Source of the DNA: Shimia biformata
GTDB taxonomy: Bacteria > Pseudomonadota > Alphaproteobacteria > Rhodobacterales > Rhodobacteraceae
Length of the DNA: 64,000 nt
Reading direction: 5' to 3'
NCBI RefSeq assembly: GCF_016888515.1
Contig: NZ_JAFEJK010000001.1
Location: 1,025,475 to 1,089,474, forward strand
How positions within the stretch are numbered: the stretch's first letter is position 1; every line of letters begins with the position of its first letter. Positions 45,096 to 53,952 of this stretch are shown one piece after another. A model generated the notes under the pieces. The model did no database searches and was not told the origin of the DNA. It saw nothing but the letters and a program-made list of their open reading frames with translations. Both the position numbers and the translations under genes were made by a program.

Positions 45096-45857
45096 ATGGC
45101 GGGAAAGACCAAAGACATGACAAGTATGACAGAGCCGCAAACGCGTTCTGCGGGGATGTGGCCGCGCGCGCTGCCGATTGCAACGATACTCATCGTGGCG
45201 GTGCTGGGTTACGTTCTGTTTCGCGACTCGCTCAGCTTTGAGGCCCTCAGCGCCCATAGAGAGCGGGCGCTGGCATTCCGGGATGCACATTACGTCTGGG
45301 CGGCGCTTGGGTTCGTTGCGGCCTATGTGGTGATTGTCGCCTTTTCTCTGCCCGGTGCGCTGGTGGCTTCGCTGACCGGCGGGTTCCTGTTTGGCATGTT
45401 TCCCGGCACGCTGTTCAACATGGTGGCCGCGACGGTCGGGGCAACGGTGATCTTTCTTGCTGCCCGCTGGGGATTGGGGGCGCATCTGGCGGCCCGTATG
45501 GATGCGTCCGACGGGCGGATCAAGCGGTTGAAACAAGGGATCGACGAGAACCAGTGGTCGATGCTGTTTCTGATCCGGCTGGTGCCGGTGGTGCCGTTCT
45601 TTGTTGCCAACCTGATCCCGGCGCTGGTCGGGGTGCCGCTGATGCGGTTCGTGGTCTCGACCTTCCTTGGCATCATCCCCGGCGCGCTGGTCTATACCTC
45701 GGTCGGGGCCGGGTTGAGCGAAGTGTTCGAGCGGGGCGAGAGCCCGAACCTCGGCATTCTTTTTGAACCTCACATCCTGTTGCCGATCCTTGGACTGTGC
45801 GTATTGGCAGCTTTGCCAATGCTTCTGAGGGTGCTGCGCGGAGACAAACGCCCATGA
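45096..45857 (+). CDS. TVP38/TMEM64 (DedA-superfamily) membrane protein
   Basis: 253 residues from ATG 45096, which follows GAGGGGGAA; the upstream extension is rejected. Five or six membrane helices with the SNARE-associated/VTT core: VAFSLPGALVASLTGGFLFGMFPGTLFNMVAATVGATVIFL and FLIRLVPVVPFFVANLIPALVGVP. Related proteins are lipid scramblases or ion/selenite-linked transporters. Overlaps the following flavoprotein gene by four bases; the two families are often adjacent or fused. Confidence 0.9.
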   Translation: MAGKTKDMTSMTEPQTRSAGMWPRALPIATILIVAVLGYVLFRDSLSFEALSAHRERALAFRDAHYVWAALGFVAAYVVIVAFSLPGALVASLTGGFLFGMFPGTLFNMVAATVGATVIFLAARWGLGAHLAARMDASDGRIKRLKQGIDENQWSMLFLIRLVPVVPFFVANLIPALVGVPLMRFVVSTFLGIIPGALVYTSVGAGLSEVFERGESPNLGILFEPHILLPILGLCVLAALPMLLRVLRGDKRP

Positions 45858-47272
45858 CCCCGATCAAAACCGATCTTCTGGTCATTGGCGCCGGCTCCGG
45901 TGGCCTGTCCGTCGCGGCGGGTGCGGTTCAGATGGGCGCCGATGTCGTGCTGCTGGAAGGGCACCGGATGGGCGGGGACTGCCTGAACTACGGCTGCGTT
46001 CCGTCAAAGGCGCTGATCGCCAGCGGCAAGGCGGCTTATGCCCAGTCTCATGGCCAGCCCTACGGAATCACCGATGTTGCACCTGCCGTCGACTACGCCG
46101 CGGCACAGACCCACGTCGCCGACGTGATCGCCCAGATCGAACCCCACGATTCGGTTGAACGCTTCGAGGGGCTAGGCGTCCGTGTCATTACCGAGTTTGG
46201 CAGCTTCCTGTCCCCGACCGAAGTTCAGGCTGGCGACCATGTGATCACCGCGCGGCGCATCGTGATTGCCACGGGGTCTTCCCCATTGGTGCCGCCGATC
46301 CCGGGGCTGGATCAGGTGCCCTACCTGACAAATGAAACCCTGTGGCAACTGCGCGAACGACCCGACCACCTGCTGATCGTCGGTGGTGGGCCGATCGGAA
46401 TTGAGATGGCGCAGGCGCATCGGCGGCTGGGTTGCAAGGTTACCGTGATCGAGGGCGAAACCGCGCTGGGCCGCGATGACCCGGAGATGTCGGCTTTCGT
46501 TCTGGATGCTTTGCGCGAAGAAGGCGTCGAGATCGCCGAGAGTGCGATGGCGGCCGAGGTTTCCACGACTGGCGCGCAGATTACCGTCACGAGCAAAGAC
46601 GGGCGCAGTTTTGCCGGATCGCACCTTCTGGTCGCCGTGGGGCGCAGGCCCAATATCGCCCGTCTGGACCTTGCCAAGGCCGGGATAGAAACCGAACGCG
46701 GCGCGATCCGTGTTGATGACAGCCTGAAGACCACGAACCGCCGGGTCTATGCCATCGGGGATGTGGCGGGCGGGCTGCAGTTTACCCATGTCGCGGGCTA
46801 TCACGCGGGGGTCATCATCCGCTCGGCGCTGTTCGGGTTACCGTCGAAAGCGACAACCGCCCACATTCCCCGTGCCACTTACACCGACCCGGAACTGGCG
46901 CAGGTCGGCCTGACCGAGGCCGAAGCCCGCGCCGCCCACGGCGACCGACTTGAGGTGGTGAGGTTCGATTTCAGCGGCAACGACCGCCTGATTGCCGAAC
47001 GCAAGGCCAGGGGGATGATAAAACTGATGGTGGTCAAGGGGCGTCCGGTCGGCGTTTCCATTGCCGGTCCGCAGGCCGGGGAATTGTCCAACCTCTGGTC
47101 GATGGTCATCGCCAACAAACTGAAGCTATCCGCCGTCGCCGCCATGGTCTCGCCCTATCCGACAGTGGGTGAGATTAACAAACGTGTTGCGGGGGCCTAT
47201 TTCTCGCCAAGGCTGTTTGATAGCGCTATGGTAAAGCGGGTGGTGGGGCTGGTGCAGCGCTGGCTGCCGTGA
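45854..47272 (+). CDS. FAD-dependent pyridine nucleotide-disulfide oxidoreductase (mercuric-reductase/Lpd-like)
   Basis: 472 residues. FAD site LLVIGAGSGGLSVAAGA, redox pair GGDCLNYGCVPSKAL (Cys x4 Cys), NAD(P) site IVGGGPIGIEMAQAHRRLG, second FAD site VYAIGDVAGG and a C-terminal dimer domain. The catalytic His-Glu pair of lipoamide dehydrogenase near the C-terminus is not evident (the tail reads SPYPTVGEINKRVAG), as in related proteins called mercuric reductase-like without the C-terminal Cys pair. Substrate unknown; pairing with a TVP38 protein is a recurrent arrangement. Confidence 0.9.
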   Translation: MTPIKTDLLVIGAGSGGLSVAAGAVQMGADVVLLEGHRMGGDCLNYGCVPSKALIASGKAAYAQSHGQPYGITDVAPAVDYAAAQTHVADVIAQIEPHDSVERFEGLGVRVITEFGSFLSPTEVQAGDHVITARRIVIATGSSPLVPPIPGLDQVPYLTNETLWQLRERPDHLLIVGGGPIGIEMAQAHRRLGCKVTVIEGETALGRDDPEMSAFVLDALREEGVEIAESAMAAEVSTTGAQITVTSKDGRSFAGSHLLVAVGRRPNIARLDLAKAGIETERGAIRVDDSLKTTNRRVYAIGDVAGGLQFTHVAGYHAGVIIRSALFGLPSKATTAHIPRATYTDPELAQVGLTEAEARAAHGDRLEVVRFDFSGNDRLIAERKARGMIKLMVVKGRPVGVSIAGPQAGELSNLWSMVIANKLKLSAVAAMVSPYPTVGEINKRVAGAYFSPRLFDSAMVKRVVGLVQRWLP

Positions 47273-47294
47273 CGCACAAGGACCAAGGGCCGCA

Positions 47295-48683
47295 ATGCTG
47301 AATACCCTTTCTGGCCGTTTCCTGATCCTGACCGTGATCTTCGTCATGCTTGCCGAGGTCATGATCTTCGTGCCGTCGATTGCTCGGTTCCGAGAGGATT
47401 TCTTGCTGTCGCGGCTGGAGCGGGCACAGATCGCGTCTCTGGCGCTTCTGGCCGATGACATGATCGACGCCGAACTTGAGGCGGAGCTGCTCCGAAATGC
47501 CGAGGTGATGAACGTCGTCCTGCGGCGTGACGAGATGCGGCAACTGATCCTGTCCTCGCCAATACCTGCGCCGATTCACGTCACCTTCGACATGCGCGAT
47601 GCTACGGCGGCCGAGTTGATCCGGGATGCGATGGTGCGCCTGTTTGACAATGAAGATCGGATCATTCGGGTGATCGGGTCGCCGGTGCGCGAGGCCGGTC
47701 TGCTGATCGAGGTCACCATGCACACGGATGGGCTGCGCGCGGCGATGATCGACTACGGGCTGCGCATCCTGGTCCTGTCGGCAGTGATCTCGGTCTTCAC
47801 GGCCGTTCTGCTGTTCATGGCTGTGCGCGTTCTTCTGGTGCGTCCGATCAAGGGGGTGGTTCGGTCAATGAAAACCTATGCCCATGCGCCGGAAGACGCC
47901 CGTAGCGTGATCAAACCCTCCGCCGGAGTGCGAGAGCTGCGAGAGGCGGAAGAGGCTTTGGCGGCCCTGCAAACCGAACTGACCCACTCCCTGAAACAGA
48001 AGGAACGGCTGGCCCAGCTTGGTGGCGCGGTGGCCAAGGTTAGCCATGACCTGCGCAACATCCTGACCTCGGCGCAACTGTTCACCGACCGCATCGAGAT
48101 GAGCGAGGACCCCACCGTCAAGCGCATGGCGCCCAAGCTGGTCAATTCGATCAGCCGCGCGGTGAACCTATGCGAAACCACGCTGGCCTTCGGCAAGGCC
48201 GAAGAACCGGCGCCTAAGCTGACCCATCTGGTGTTGATGGACGTAGTCGAGGACGTCGTCGCGTCAGAGCGGCTGGCGGTCGGGGACAGCGATGTGTCCT
48301 TCGCCGAGGATATCCCGGCGGGTCTGATGCTGCGCGCCGACCCTGAGCAGCTCTACCGCGTTCTGTTCAATCTCGTGCGCAATGCACGACAGGCGATTGT
48401 CGCCAACGGTAAGCCGGGCGAAATCTCGATTTCCGCCCACGAAGAGGACGAGGCATGGTTCATCCGAGTCCATGATACCGGGCCCGGCCTTCCCCCGAAA
48501 GCCCGCGAACATCTGTTCACCCCGTTCCAGGGCGGCGCACGTAAGGGCGGCGCGGGGCTTGGCCTTGCGATTTCGGCGGAACTGATCCGCGGGCATGGCG
48601 GAACGTTGATGCTGACCGAGACCGGACCCGGCGGCACCCGCTTTGAAATCTGCCTTCCGAAAGGAGAATTGGCGGGCATGTGA
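47295..48683 (+). CDS. Orphan sensor histidine kinase
   Basis: 462 residues. Helix 1 at about 9-28, periplasmic sensor region 30-155 of unknown fold, helix 2 at about 157-177, HAMP-like linker, H-box AKVSHDLRNILTS (His251), N-box NLVRNARQAI, G1 DTGPGLPP and G2 KGGAGLGLAISAEL. Autophosphorylates and should pass phosphate to a response regulator, but none is adjacent. 22 bases after the flavoprotein gene, so possibly co-transcribed with it. Confidence 0.92.
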   Translation: MLNTLSGRFLILTVIFVMLAEVMIFVPSIARFREDFLLSRLERAQIASLALLADDMIDAELEAELLRNAEVMNVVLRRDEMRQLILSSPIPAPIHVTFDMRDATAAELIRDAMVRLFDNEDRIIRVIGSPVREAGLLIEVTMHTDGLRAAMIDYGLRILVLSAVISVFTAVLLFMAVRVLLVRPIKGVVRSMKTYAHAPEDARSVIKPSAGVRELREAEEALAALQTELTHSLKQKERLAQLGGAVAKVSHDLRNILTSAQLFTDRIEMSEDPTVKRMAPKLVNSISRAVNLCETTLAFGKAEEPAPKLTHLVLMDVVEDVVASERLAVGDSDVSFAEDIPAGLMLRADPEQLYRVLFNLVRNARQAIVANGKPGEISISAHEEDEAWFIRVHDTGPGLPPKAREHLFTPFQGGARKGGAGLGLAISAELIRGHGGTLMLTETGPGGTRFEICLPKGELAGM

Positions 48684-48701
48684 GTTTTTTCCAAAAGGGG
48701 T

Positions 48702-48729
48702 CTTGCAACTCGCCGAATCTGGATATACT
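48702..48729 (+). promoter_or_regulatory. Candidate promoter of the tRNA gene
   Basis: CTTGCAA (48702-48708) and TATACT (48724-48729); spacer 15-16 bases. The -10 box ends 14 bases before the mature tRNA. Confidence 0.55.
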
Positions 48730-48743
48730 TCACGCTCCACCGC

Positions 48744-48820
48744 GCTCTGGTAGCTCAGCTGGATAGAGTACTTGACTACGAATCAAGGGGTCGGGGGTTC
48801 GAATCCTCCCCAGAGCGCCA
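48744..48820 (+). tRNA. tRNA-Arg (ACG anticodon)
   Basis: A 77-base cloverleaf with encoded CCA. Acceptor arms GCTCTGG (48744-48750) and CCAGAGC, discriminator G. D-arm around AGCTCAGCTGGATAGAG, anticodon stem CTTGA/TCAAG with loop CTACGAA, T-loop TTCGAAT. ACG is normally edited to ICG and reads CGU/CGC/CGA. A run of eight T (48821-48828) follows directly. Confidence 0.95.
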
Positions 48821-48912
48821 TTTTTTTTCCGCACGTTAACCTGACGCATCACTCACCTGAATGGTGTCGTCGTGCATACCTGATGGTCGTTGGCAGACAC
48901 ATTGATCTGCAT

Positions 48913-48941
48913 AGAAAAAGGGCCACGCGTTGCGTGGCCCG
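48913..48941 (-). terminator. Terminator of the capsule/Kdo operon
   Basis: Perfect 9-bp arms GGGCCACGC and GCGTGGCCC with a 3-base loop; on the minus strand the stem is followed by TTTTTC. It lies 27 bases past the phosphohexomutase stop. Confidence 0.85.
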
Positions 48942-48967
48942 TTATTGGTGTTGCTGATCAGACCTGA

Positions 48968-50464
48968 TCAGAACGTCTGATCATAATCCCCAACCGAGGG
49001 CTCCGTCCGGATCACAGCGTCAAGATCGGCAAAGATCGCGCGCAGCTCGTCCTCGCTTTCCGGGCTTTCACAAACGACCACAAGGTTCGGGGTGTTTGAC
49101 GACGCCCGCACAAGGCCCCAACCGCCATTGTCCAGGATCACCCGCGCGCCGTTTACAGTCACCACCTGCGCGATCTTGCGACCGCCAAGCGTGCCGCCCT
49201 CGTTGTGGCGCTGAACCAGTTTCTGGACGATGCGCTTCAGCACGTCGTATTTCTCGGTATCGTCGCACCAAGGCGACATGGTCGGGGTGGAATAGGTCTT
49301 GGGCAACGCTTTTCTGAGATCCGACATCGACTTGTCGGGGTTGCGGTCCATCAGTTTGCAGATTTCAACGGCAACCCGCATGCCGCAGTCATAGCCGCGG
49401 CCCACGGGTTCGGCGAGGAAGTAGTGGCCCGACTTTTCGAACCCGGCCAGCGCGCCGATTTCCTTGACCCGCCGCTTCATATGGCTGTGACCGGTTTTCC
49501 AATAATCCGCCTTTGCGCCATTGGCCTTCAATTCCGGGTCCGACGCAAACAAGCCGGTTGATTTCACGTCTGCCACGAAGGTCGCGTTCGGATAAATCTT
49601 GGACAGGTCGCGCGCCATGATGACGCCCACCTTGTCGGCAAAAATTTCCTCGCCCTCGTCATCCACCACGCCGCATCGATCGCCGTCCCCGTCAAAGCCA
49701 AGCGCCATGTCCGCGCCCGACGCCTTCACGCTGTCGGACATGTCATGCAGCATTTCCATGGCTTCGGGGTTCGGGTTGTAGTGGGGAAAGGTATAGTCCA
49801 GCCGGGTGTGGCTGGGTACGACCTCAACCCCAATGCGTTCAAATATCTCTGGGGCAAAGGCAGAGGCGGTGCCGTTACCGGTGGCGCAGACCACCTTCAG
49901 CGGGCGCGACATTTTGAAATCGCCGACCAGGTCATCGATGTAGGCTTCTTTGACACCCGCGACGGTCTCATAGGACCCACCGGGCGCGGGCTCGCCCTTG
50001 CCGTTCAGGACGATGTCGCGGAGTTCCGCCATCTCGTCCGGACCATGGGTCAGCGGGCGTTCAAACCCCATCTTGACCCCGGTCCAGCCGTTGGGGTTGT
50101 GGCTGGCAGTCACCATGGCTACTGCGGGAGCGTCCAGGTGGAACTGGGCAAAATAGGCCATAGGAGACACGGCCGGGCCAATGTCACGCACCCGGATCCC
50201 GGCCTGCATCAGGCCGATAATCAGTGCTTGTTTGATTGCCAGTGAATAGTCGCGATAGTCGTTGGCGACAACGATCTCGGGTTTGATCCCGCGGGTTCGA
50301 ATCTGGGTGCCCAAACCAAGGCCAAGGGCGGTCATGCCGGGCAGGTTGATTTCCTCCGGGAAGCGCCAGCGGGCGTCGTATTCGCGGAAGCCCGTCGGTT
50401 TGATCATTGGGTCGCGGAGAAACTCCCAGGTGTTGGGGGTCACCTCGGCAATCGGTTTGGTCAT
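48968..50464 (-). CDS. Phosphomannomutase/phosphoglucomutase
   Basis: 498 residues. Active-site Ser loop TASHNPNGWTG, metal loop GFDGDGDRCG, sugar-binding loop and phosphate site (NGGWGLVRASSNTP). Interconverts hexose 1- and 6-phosphates, feeding mannose or glucose nucleotide sugars for polysaccharide. Last gene of kpsT-kpsE-kdsA-phosphohexomutase, 29 bases after kdsA. The family (AlgC/ManB type) cannot be split into one substrate by sequence alone. Confidence 0.93.
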   Translation of the reverse strand: MTKPIAEVTPNTWEFLRDPMIKPTGFREYDARWRFPEEINLPGMTALGLGLGTQIRTRGIKPEIVVANDYRDYSLAIKQALIIGLMQAGIRVRDIGPAVSPMAYFAQFHLDAPAVAMVTASHNPNGWTGVKMGFERPLTHGPDEMAELRDIVLNGKGEPAPGGSYETVAGVKEAYIDDLVGDFKMSRPLKVVCATGNGTASAFAPEIFERIGVEVVPSHTRLDYTFPHYNPNPEAMEMLHDMSDSVKASGADMALGFDGDGDRCGVVDDEGEEIFADKVGVIMARDLSKIYPNATFVADVKSTGLFASDPELKANGAKADYWKTGHSHMKRRVKEIGALAGFEKSGHYFLAEPVGRGYDCGMRVAVEICKLMDRNPDKSMSDLRKALPKTYSTPTMSPWCDDTEKYDVLKRIVQKLVQRHNEGGTLGGRKIAQVVTVNGARVILDNGGWGLVRASSNTPNLVVVCESPESEDELRAIFADLDAVIRTEPSVGDYDQTF

Positions 50465-50493
50465 TGGAAAATGCCTTTTGTCTTGTCGGACGT

Positions 50494-51327
50494 TCAGATG
50501 GCAATCGGGTTGGCCTTGGCCAGCCGGTCAAATGCCATCAAGGTTTCGATCAGAGCGGGCATCTGCTCCAGCGGGATCATGTTCGGCCCGTCCGAAGGCG
50601 CATTGTCGGGGTCTTCGTGGGTTTCGATAAAGACCGACGCAATCCCCAGGCTGACGGCAGCGCGCGCCATGACCGGCGCGAATTCGCGCTGACCGCCGGA
50701 ACTGCCACCCTGACCGCCGGGCTGCTGCACCGAATGGGTGGCATCCATCACGACGGGGTAACCGGTCTTGGCCATACGGGGCAAGGCGCGCATGTCGGCG
50801 ACAAGGGTGTTATAGCCAAAAGACGTGCCCCGTTCGGTCAAAAGAATCTTGTCATTTCCAGTGCTTTCCACCTTCGAGACCACGTTGTCCATGTCCCAGG
50901 GCGCCAGGAACTGTCCCTTCTTGACGTTGATGACTGCGCCGGTTCGTCCAGCGGCCAGTAGAAGGTCCGTCTGGCGGCACAGGAAGGCTGGAATCTGCAG
51001 GATGTCGCAGGCTTCGGCTGCGGCGGCGCACTGGGCCTCGGTGTGAATGTCGGTCAGCGTTGGTACACCGATTGCCTTGCCGACGCTCTGCAGCACTTTC
51101 AGGCCTTCGTCGATGCCCAGACCCCGCTTGCCCGAAAGCGATGTCCTGTTGGCCTTGTCGTAGCTGGCCTTGAAGACATATTGCGCGCCTGCCGCGTCGC
51201 AGGCTTCCTTCATCTTGCCCGCAATCATCTGGGCATGGGTTTCACTCTCAAGCTGGCAGGGGCCGGCAATCACGGTGAGCGGCAAATCGTTTCCGACGGT
51301 CAGACCGCCGACAGGGACGTGTTTCAT
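50494..51327 (-). CDS. kdsA: 3-deoxy-8-phosphooctulonate (Kdo8P) synthase
   Basis: 277 residues. VIAGPCQLESETHAQ, FKASYDKANRTS and the loop PVVMDATHSVQQPGGQGG; a Cys in AGPCQ indicates the metal-dependent class. Joins PEP and arabinose 5-phosphate to give Kdo8P. Kdo is needed for lipid A and for the poly-Kdo linker of ABC-exported capsules, which fits its place behind kpsE (one-base gap). Confidence 0.94.
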   Translation of the reverse strand: MKHVPVGGLTVGNDLPLTVIAGPCQLESETHAQMIAGKMKEACDAAGAQYVFKASYDKANRTSLSGKRGLGIDEGLKVLQSVGKAIGVPTLTDIHTEAQCAAAAEACDILQIPAFLCRQTDLLLAAGRTGAVINVKKGQFLAPWDMDNVVSKVESTGNDKILLTERGTSFGYNTLVADMRALPRMAKTGYPVVMDATHSVQQPGGQGGSSGGQREFAPVMARAAVSLGIASVFIETHEDPDNAPSDGPNMIPLEQMPALIETLMAFDRLAKANPIAI

Positions 51328-51328
51328 G

Positions 51329-53062
51329 TCAGGAGGATACCTGTTCTCTGAGAATGGAGGCCGTGAGCGAGATCATCAGGTAGATGCCTGAGAAGATCAG
51401 GAAGGCCAAGGCCGTGTTTTCGAACTTGCGCGGATAGCTCGGGTCCTCGGACGCAACGGGCTCAACGCTTGTGGTCAGATAGCGCACCTGGCGGTTGGCT
51501 TCCAGCTCTGTCTGTTTCAATGTCTGAAGCGCCGATTGCATCAGCAGGTCAGCCGTCGCGAGGTCAGCCTGCGCCATCTGGATTTGCGAAGTTTTCTCGG
51601 CCAGCGACGCTTCGCCCGCGACTTCTTCGGTCATCTTGCGTTCAAGCGTGTCAAGCAGGTTGCGCAGGCGGCGGATGTCGCCCTGAACACCTTCGACCCG
51701 CGCCTGGTTCGGACGCTGGTTGTCCAAGAGTGCCTGAAGCTGCAATTCCTTTTCCTGCAACTGCACCTGGATGTTGCTGATCTGCGTCCTGAGCGAGGCG
51801 ATCAGCCCTTCGGGGTCAAGCACGGTGCCTTCCTGCAGCTTCACAAGCCGTTCCTGCGCGTCGCGGCGGTCGGCCTTGGCCTTTTCCAGGCTGGCCTCGG
51901 CATCCTTTAACTGATCCGACCGTTTGCGGCGTGACAGGTCATCAACACGTTCTTCGGCATAAGTGATCAGTGCCTTCGAGAAACTGGCGCTAACGGCAGG
52001 GTCGGCCGCCGAGACTTCCATTCGGATGACGCCTTCGGTCGGGTCATAGCCGATCTTCACGTATTTCTTGTAAATCTTGTAGGCCTGTTCATTCGACGGG
52101 TTCTCGTCCAGCCGCTGGATCGGGTCGATTGCGGGATTTGAGAAATGAGCCTTGAACCCTTCATCGGCATCAAGGCGCAGCATGGCGTCCTTGGATTGCA
52201 GGTAGGATTGCGTGGCGATCGAGTCCTGGTTGGTGGCAAACTGCGTGCCTGAAAGCAGCGATCCAAAGCCCGATCCCGCTGCCTGATCCGCCTGAAGGAT
52301 CAGGAACTCGGACTTTGTGGAATACATCGGCGTCGCGACCGAATAGAAATACCAGCCCGCAAACAGGGTGGGCAGGAACACAAAGACCGACAACCGGGCC
52401 AGCAGCAGCGCCAGCTTGCGTCGGCGACGGCGACCGATGTCGCGCTGGATCTCACTAATCTCGCGGATTCGCCGTTCGATCGGCGAGGCCATTTCGGTTG
52501 ATGGCAGCTGCTCTTTTTGCAGCGGCATGGTCTGCGGCAATTGCACGGCCCCGCCCGCGGGGGCAGCCGACTGACCGCCGGTATTGCCGATCAATTCCAG
52601 CATATTTGAACGCTGGAACGGGTCGATGCCCTGCTCCCGCAACAGCCGGATCGCATCATAATCAGAGGTCGCCGCGATCCCGTGTTTCTGCGCCACGCGG
52701 CGGGCCATGCGCAGCTGCCGTCCGGTCAGGCCCTCGCGCTTGATCGCGTCAATCTCCTGTTCCGGCGAAAGCTGACCGTTGGAAACCGGAGGCGCGGACG
52801 GGGTCGGCCGTGTTGCCGAAACCATTTGCGGGCGGGCGGCGTCCTGTGATGGTGCCTCCGTCGTGCTGGCTTGCGGGCGTGGCGGCGGCGTGTCGGTCGA
52901 CGAGTCGACCGGGGTCGGGCGTGTCTGAGTGTTGGCGGTCGGTTGATCCGCAGGAACGGCCTGGCGTGCGGCATTGCCAACGGCGTCCGTCATGGTCGTG
53001 CCGACATCGCCCGGAACCGAGCGCCGGATGCGGAATTTCTTAGCTCTGGGTTTCGTAGTCAT
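51329..53062 (-). CDS. kpsE: Capsule polysaccharide export inner-membrane protein KpsE-like
   Basis: 577 residues. The Wzz/KpsE core has helix 1 at about 217-241, VATPMYSTKSEFLILQ at the start of the periplasmic part, a long coiled coil (about 385-530) and a second helix near the C-terminus (about 547-567). Forms the periplasmic bridge for capsule export by the KpsMT transporter. The first 215 residues are an added cytosolic, Pro/Thr/Gln-rich, probably disordered segment with a helical insert (residues 99-160), about 200 residues longer than E. coli KpsE. Overlaps the end of kpsT by 23 bases. Confidence 0.87.
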   Translation of the reverse strand: MTTKPRAKKFRIRRSVPGDVGTTMTDAVGNAARQAVPADQPTANTQTRPTPVDSSTDTPPPRPQASTTEAPSQDAARPQMVSATRPTPSAPPVSNGQLSPEQEIDAIKREGLTGRQLRMARRVAQKHGIAATSDYDAIRLLREQGIDPFQRSNMLELIGNTGGQSAAPAGGAVQLPQTMPLQKEQLPSTEMASPIERRIREISEIQRDIGRRRRRKLALLLARLSVFVFLPTLFAGWYFYSVATPMYSTKSEFLILQADQAAGSGFGSLLSGTQFATNQDSIATQSYLQSKDAMLRLDADEGFKAHFSNPAIDPIQRLDENPSNEQAYKIYKKYVKIGYDPTEGVIRMEVSAADPAVSASFSKALITYAEERVDDLSRRKRSDQLKDAEASLEKAKADRRDAQERLVKLQEGTVLDPEGLIASLRTQISNIQVQLQEKELQLQALLDNQRPNQARVEGVQGDIRRLRNLLDTLERKMTEEVAGEASLAEKTSQIQMAQADLATADLLMQSALQTLKQTELEANRQVRYLTTSVEPVASEDPSYPRKFENTALAFLIFSGIYLMISLTASILREQVSS

Positions 53063-53699
53063 AGAGCTGCTTTGCCTCTTCCAGCGTGTCGAACATGTAA
53101 AGTTGCCCGTTCAGGAGAACCGCTGCGGATCTCGCGAACTTTTCAAGCACCTTGGGTTGGTGCGACACAATCACAATTGTTGTCGTTCTCAGGCGCTCTT
53201 TCAGAATGGCGCCTGCTTTCTTGTTGAATTCGACGTCAGTCGATGACGGCATCCCTTCGTCGATCAGGTAGATGTCGAAGTCCAGCGCCAGCATCAGCGC
53301 AAAGGTGAAGCGCGCGCGCATCCCCGACGAATAGGTGCCAAGCGGTTGGTCGAAATATTCGCCCAACCCGCAAAGCCAGCGGCAGAACGCCTCGACGTAA
53401 TCGGGATCAAGACCATAGAGGCGGGCAATGTAGCGGCTGTTTTCGACGGCGGTATGCTTGTTCACAACGCCCCCCATGAAGCCCAGCGGAAATGAGATAC
53501 GGCAACTGCGGCGAATCTCGCCCTCATCGGGTTTCTCAAGCCCAGCCATCATGTTGATCAGCGTCGTTTTGCCGGTTCCGTTCGGTGCCAGAATGCCCAG
53601 CGATGTGCCTAGTTCCACGCGGAAGGACACGCGGTCAAGGATCACCTTGCGCTGGCTGCCCGTCCAGAAGGACTTACTCACATTTTCGAACTCGAGCAT
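53040..53699 (-). CDS. kpsT: Capsule polysaccharide ABC transporter, ATP-binding protein KpsT-like
   Basis: 219 residues. Walker A APNGTGKTTL (38-47), signature region TYSSGMRARFTFAL, Walker B DIYLIDEG, H-loop IVSHQPK. The unusual SSGMRAR signature is shared by KpsT/Wzt-type exporters. Powers capsule transfer across the inner membrane with KpsM, but no kpsM is seen near it. First gene of its operon; a complex dyad lies in the upstream region. Confidence 0.9.
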   Translation of the reverse strand: MLEFENVSKSFWTGSQRKVILDRVSFRVELGTSLGILAPNGTGKTTLINMMAGLEKPDEGEIRRSCRISFPLGFMGGVVNKHTAVENSRYIARLYGLDPDYVEAFCRWLCGLGEYFDQPLGTYSSGMRARFTFALMLALDFDIYLIDEGMPSSTDVEFNKKAGAILKERLRTTTIVIVSHQPKVLEKFARSAAVLLNGQLYMFDTLEEAKQLYDYETQS

Positions 53700-53767
53700 C
53701 TCGGGCTCCGGTTCTGCTCTGCCTGCACCTCTAACGAGGTTTCATTAACGCTCTGTTGTCTGCCGGC

Positions 53768-53804
53768 TTGTCTTAATATGTCGGATTGACATGGTTCAAG
53801 ACAA
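53768..53804. promoter_or_regulatory. Nested inverted repeat upstream of the capsule operon
   Basis: Outer arms TTGTCTT (53768-53774) and AAGACAA (53798-53804), inner arms ATGTC (53778-53782) and GACAT (53788-53792). On the minus strand, TTGAAC and TATTAA boxes with 15 bases between fall within it. A candidate regulator site overlapping the kpsT promoter. Confidence 0.5.
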
Positions 53805-53888
53805 CCGCGGTGGCGTTGTTTTGTTGATTATTCCCTCCAAATCTGGGCTTTTTTGTGAAATTGGCCGTGATTTGGCAACGCGACAAGG

Positions 53889-53928
53889 GGAAAAACAGCG
53901 CGGCCGTCCCGGTCAGGAGACGGCCGCC
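53889..53928 (-). terminator. Terminator after nhaA
   Basis: Arms GCGGCCGT and ACGGCCGC (53900-53927); on the minus strand the stem is followed by GCTGTTTTTCCCC. Confidence 0.7.
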
Positions 53929-53952
53929 GATGCGTTTCAGGGCGTGCAGGGG

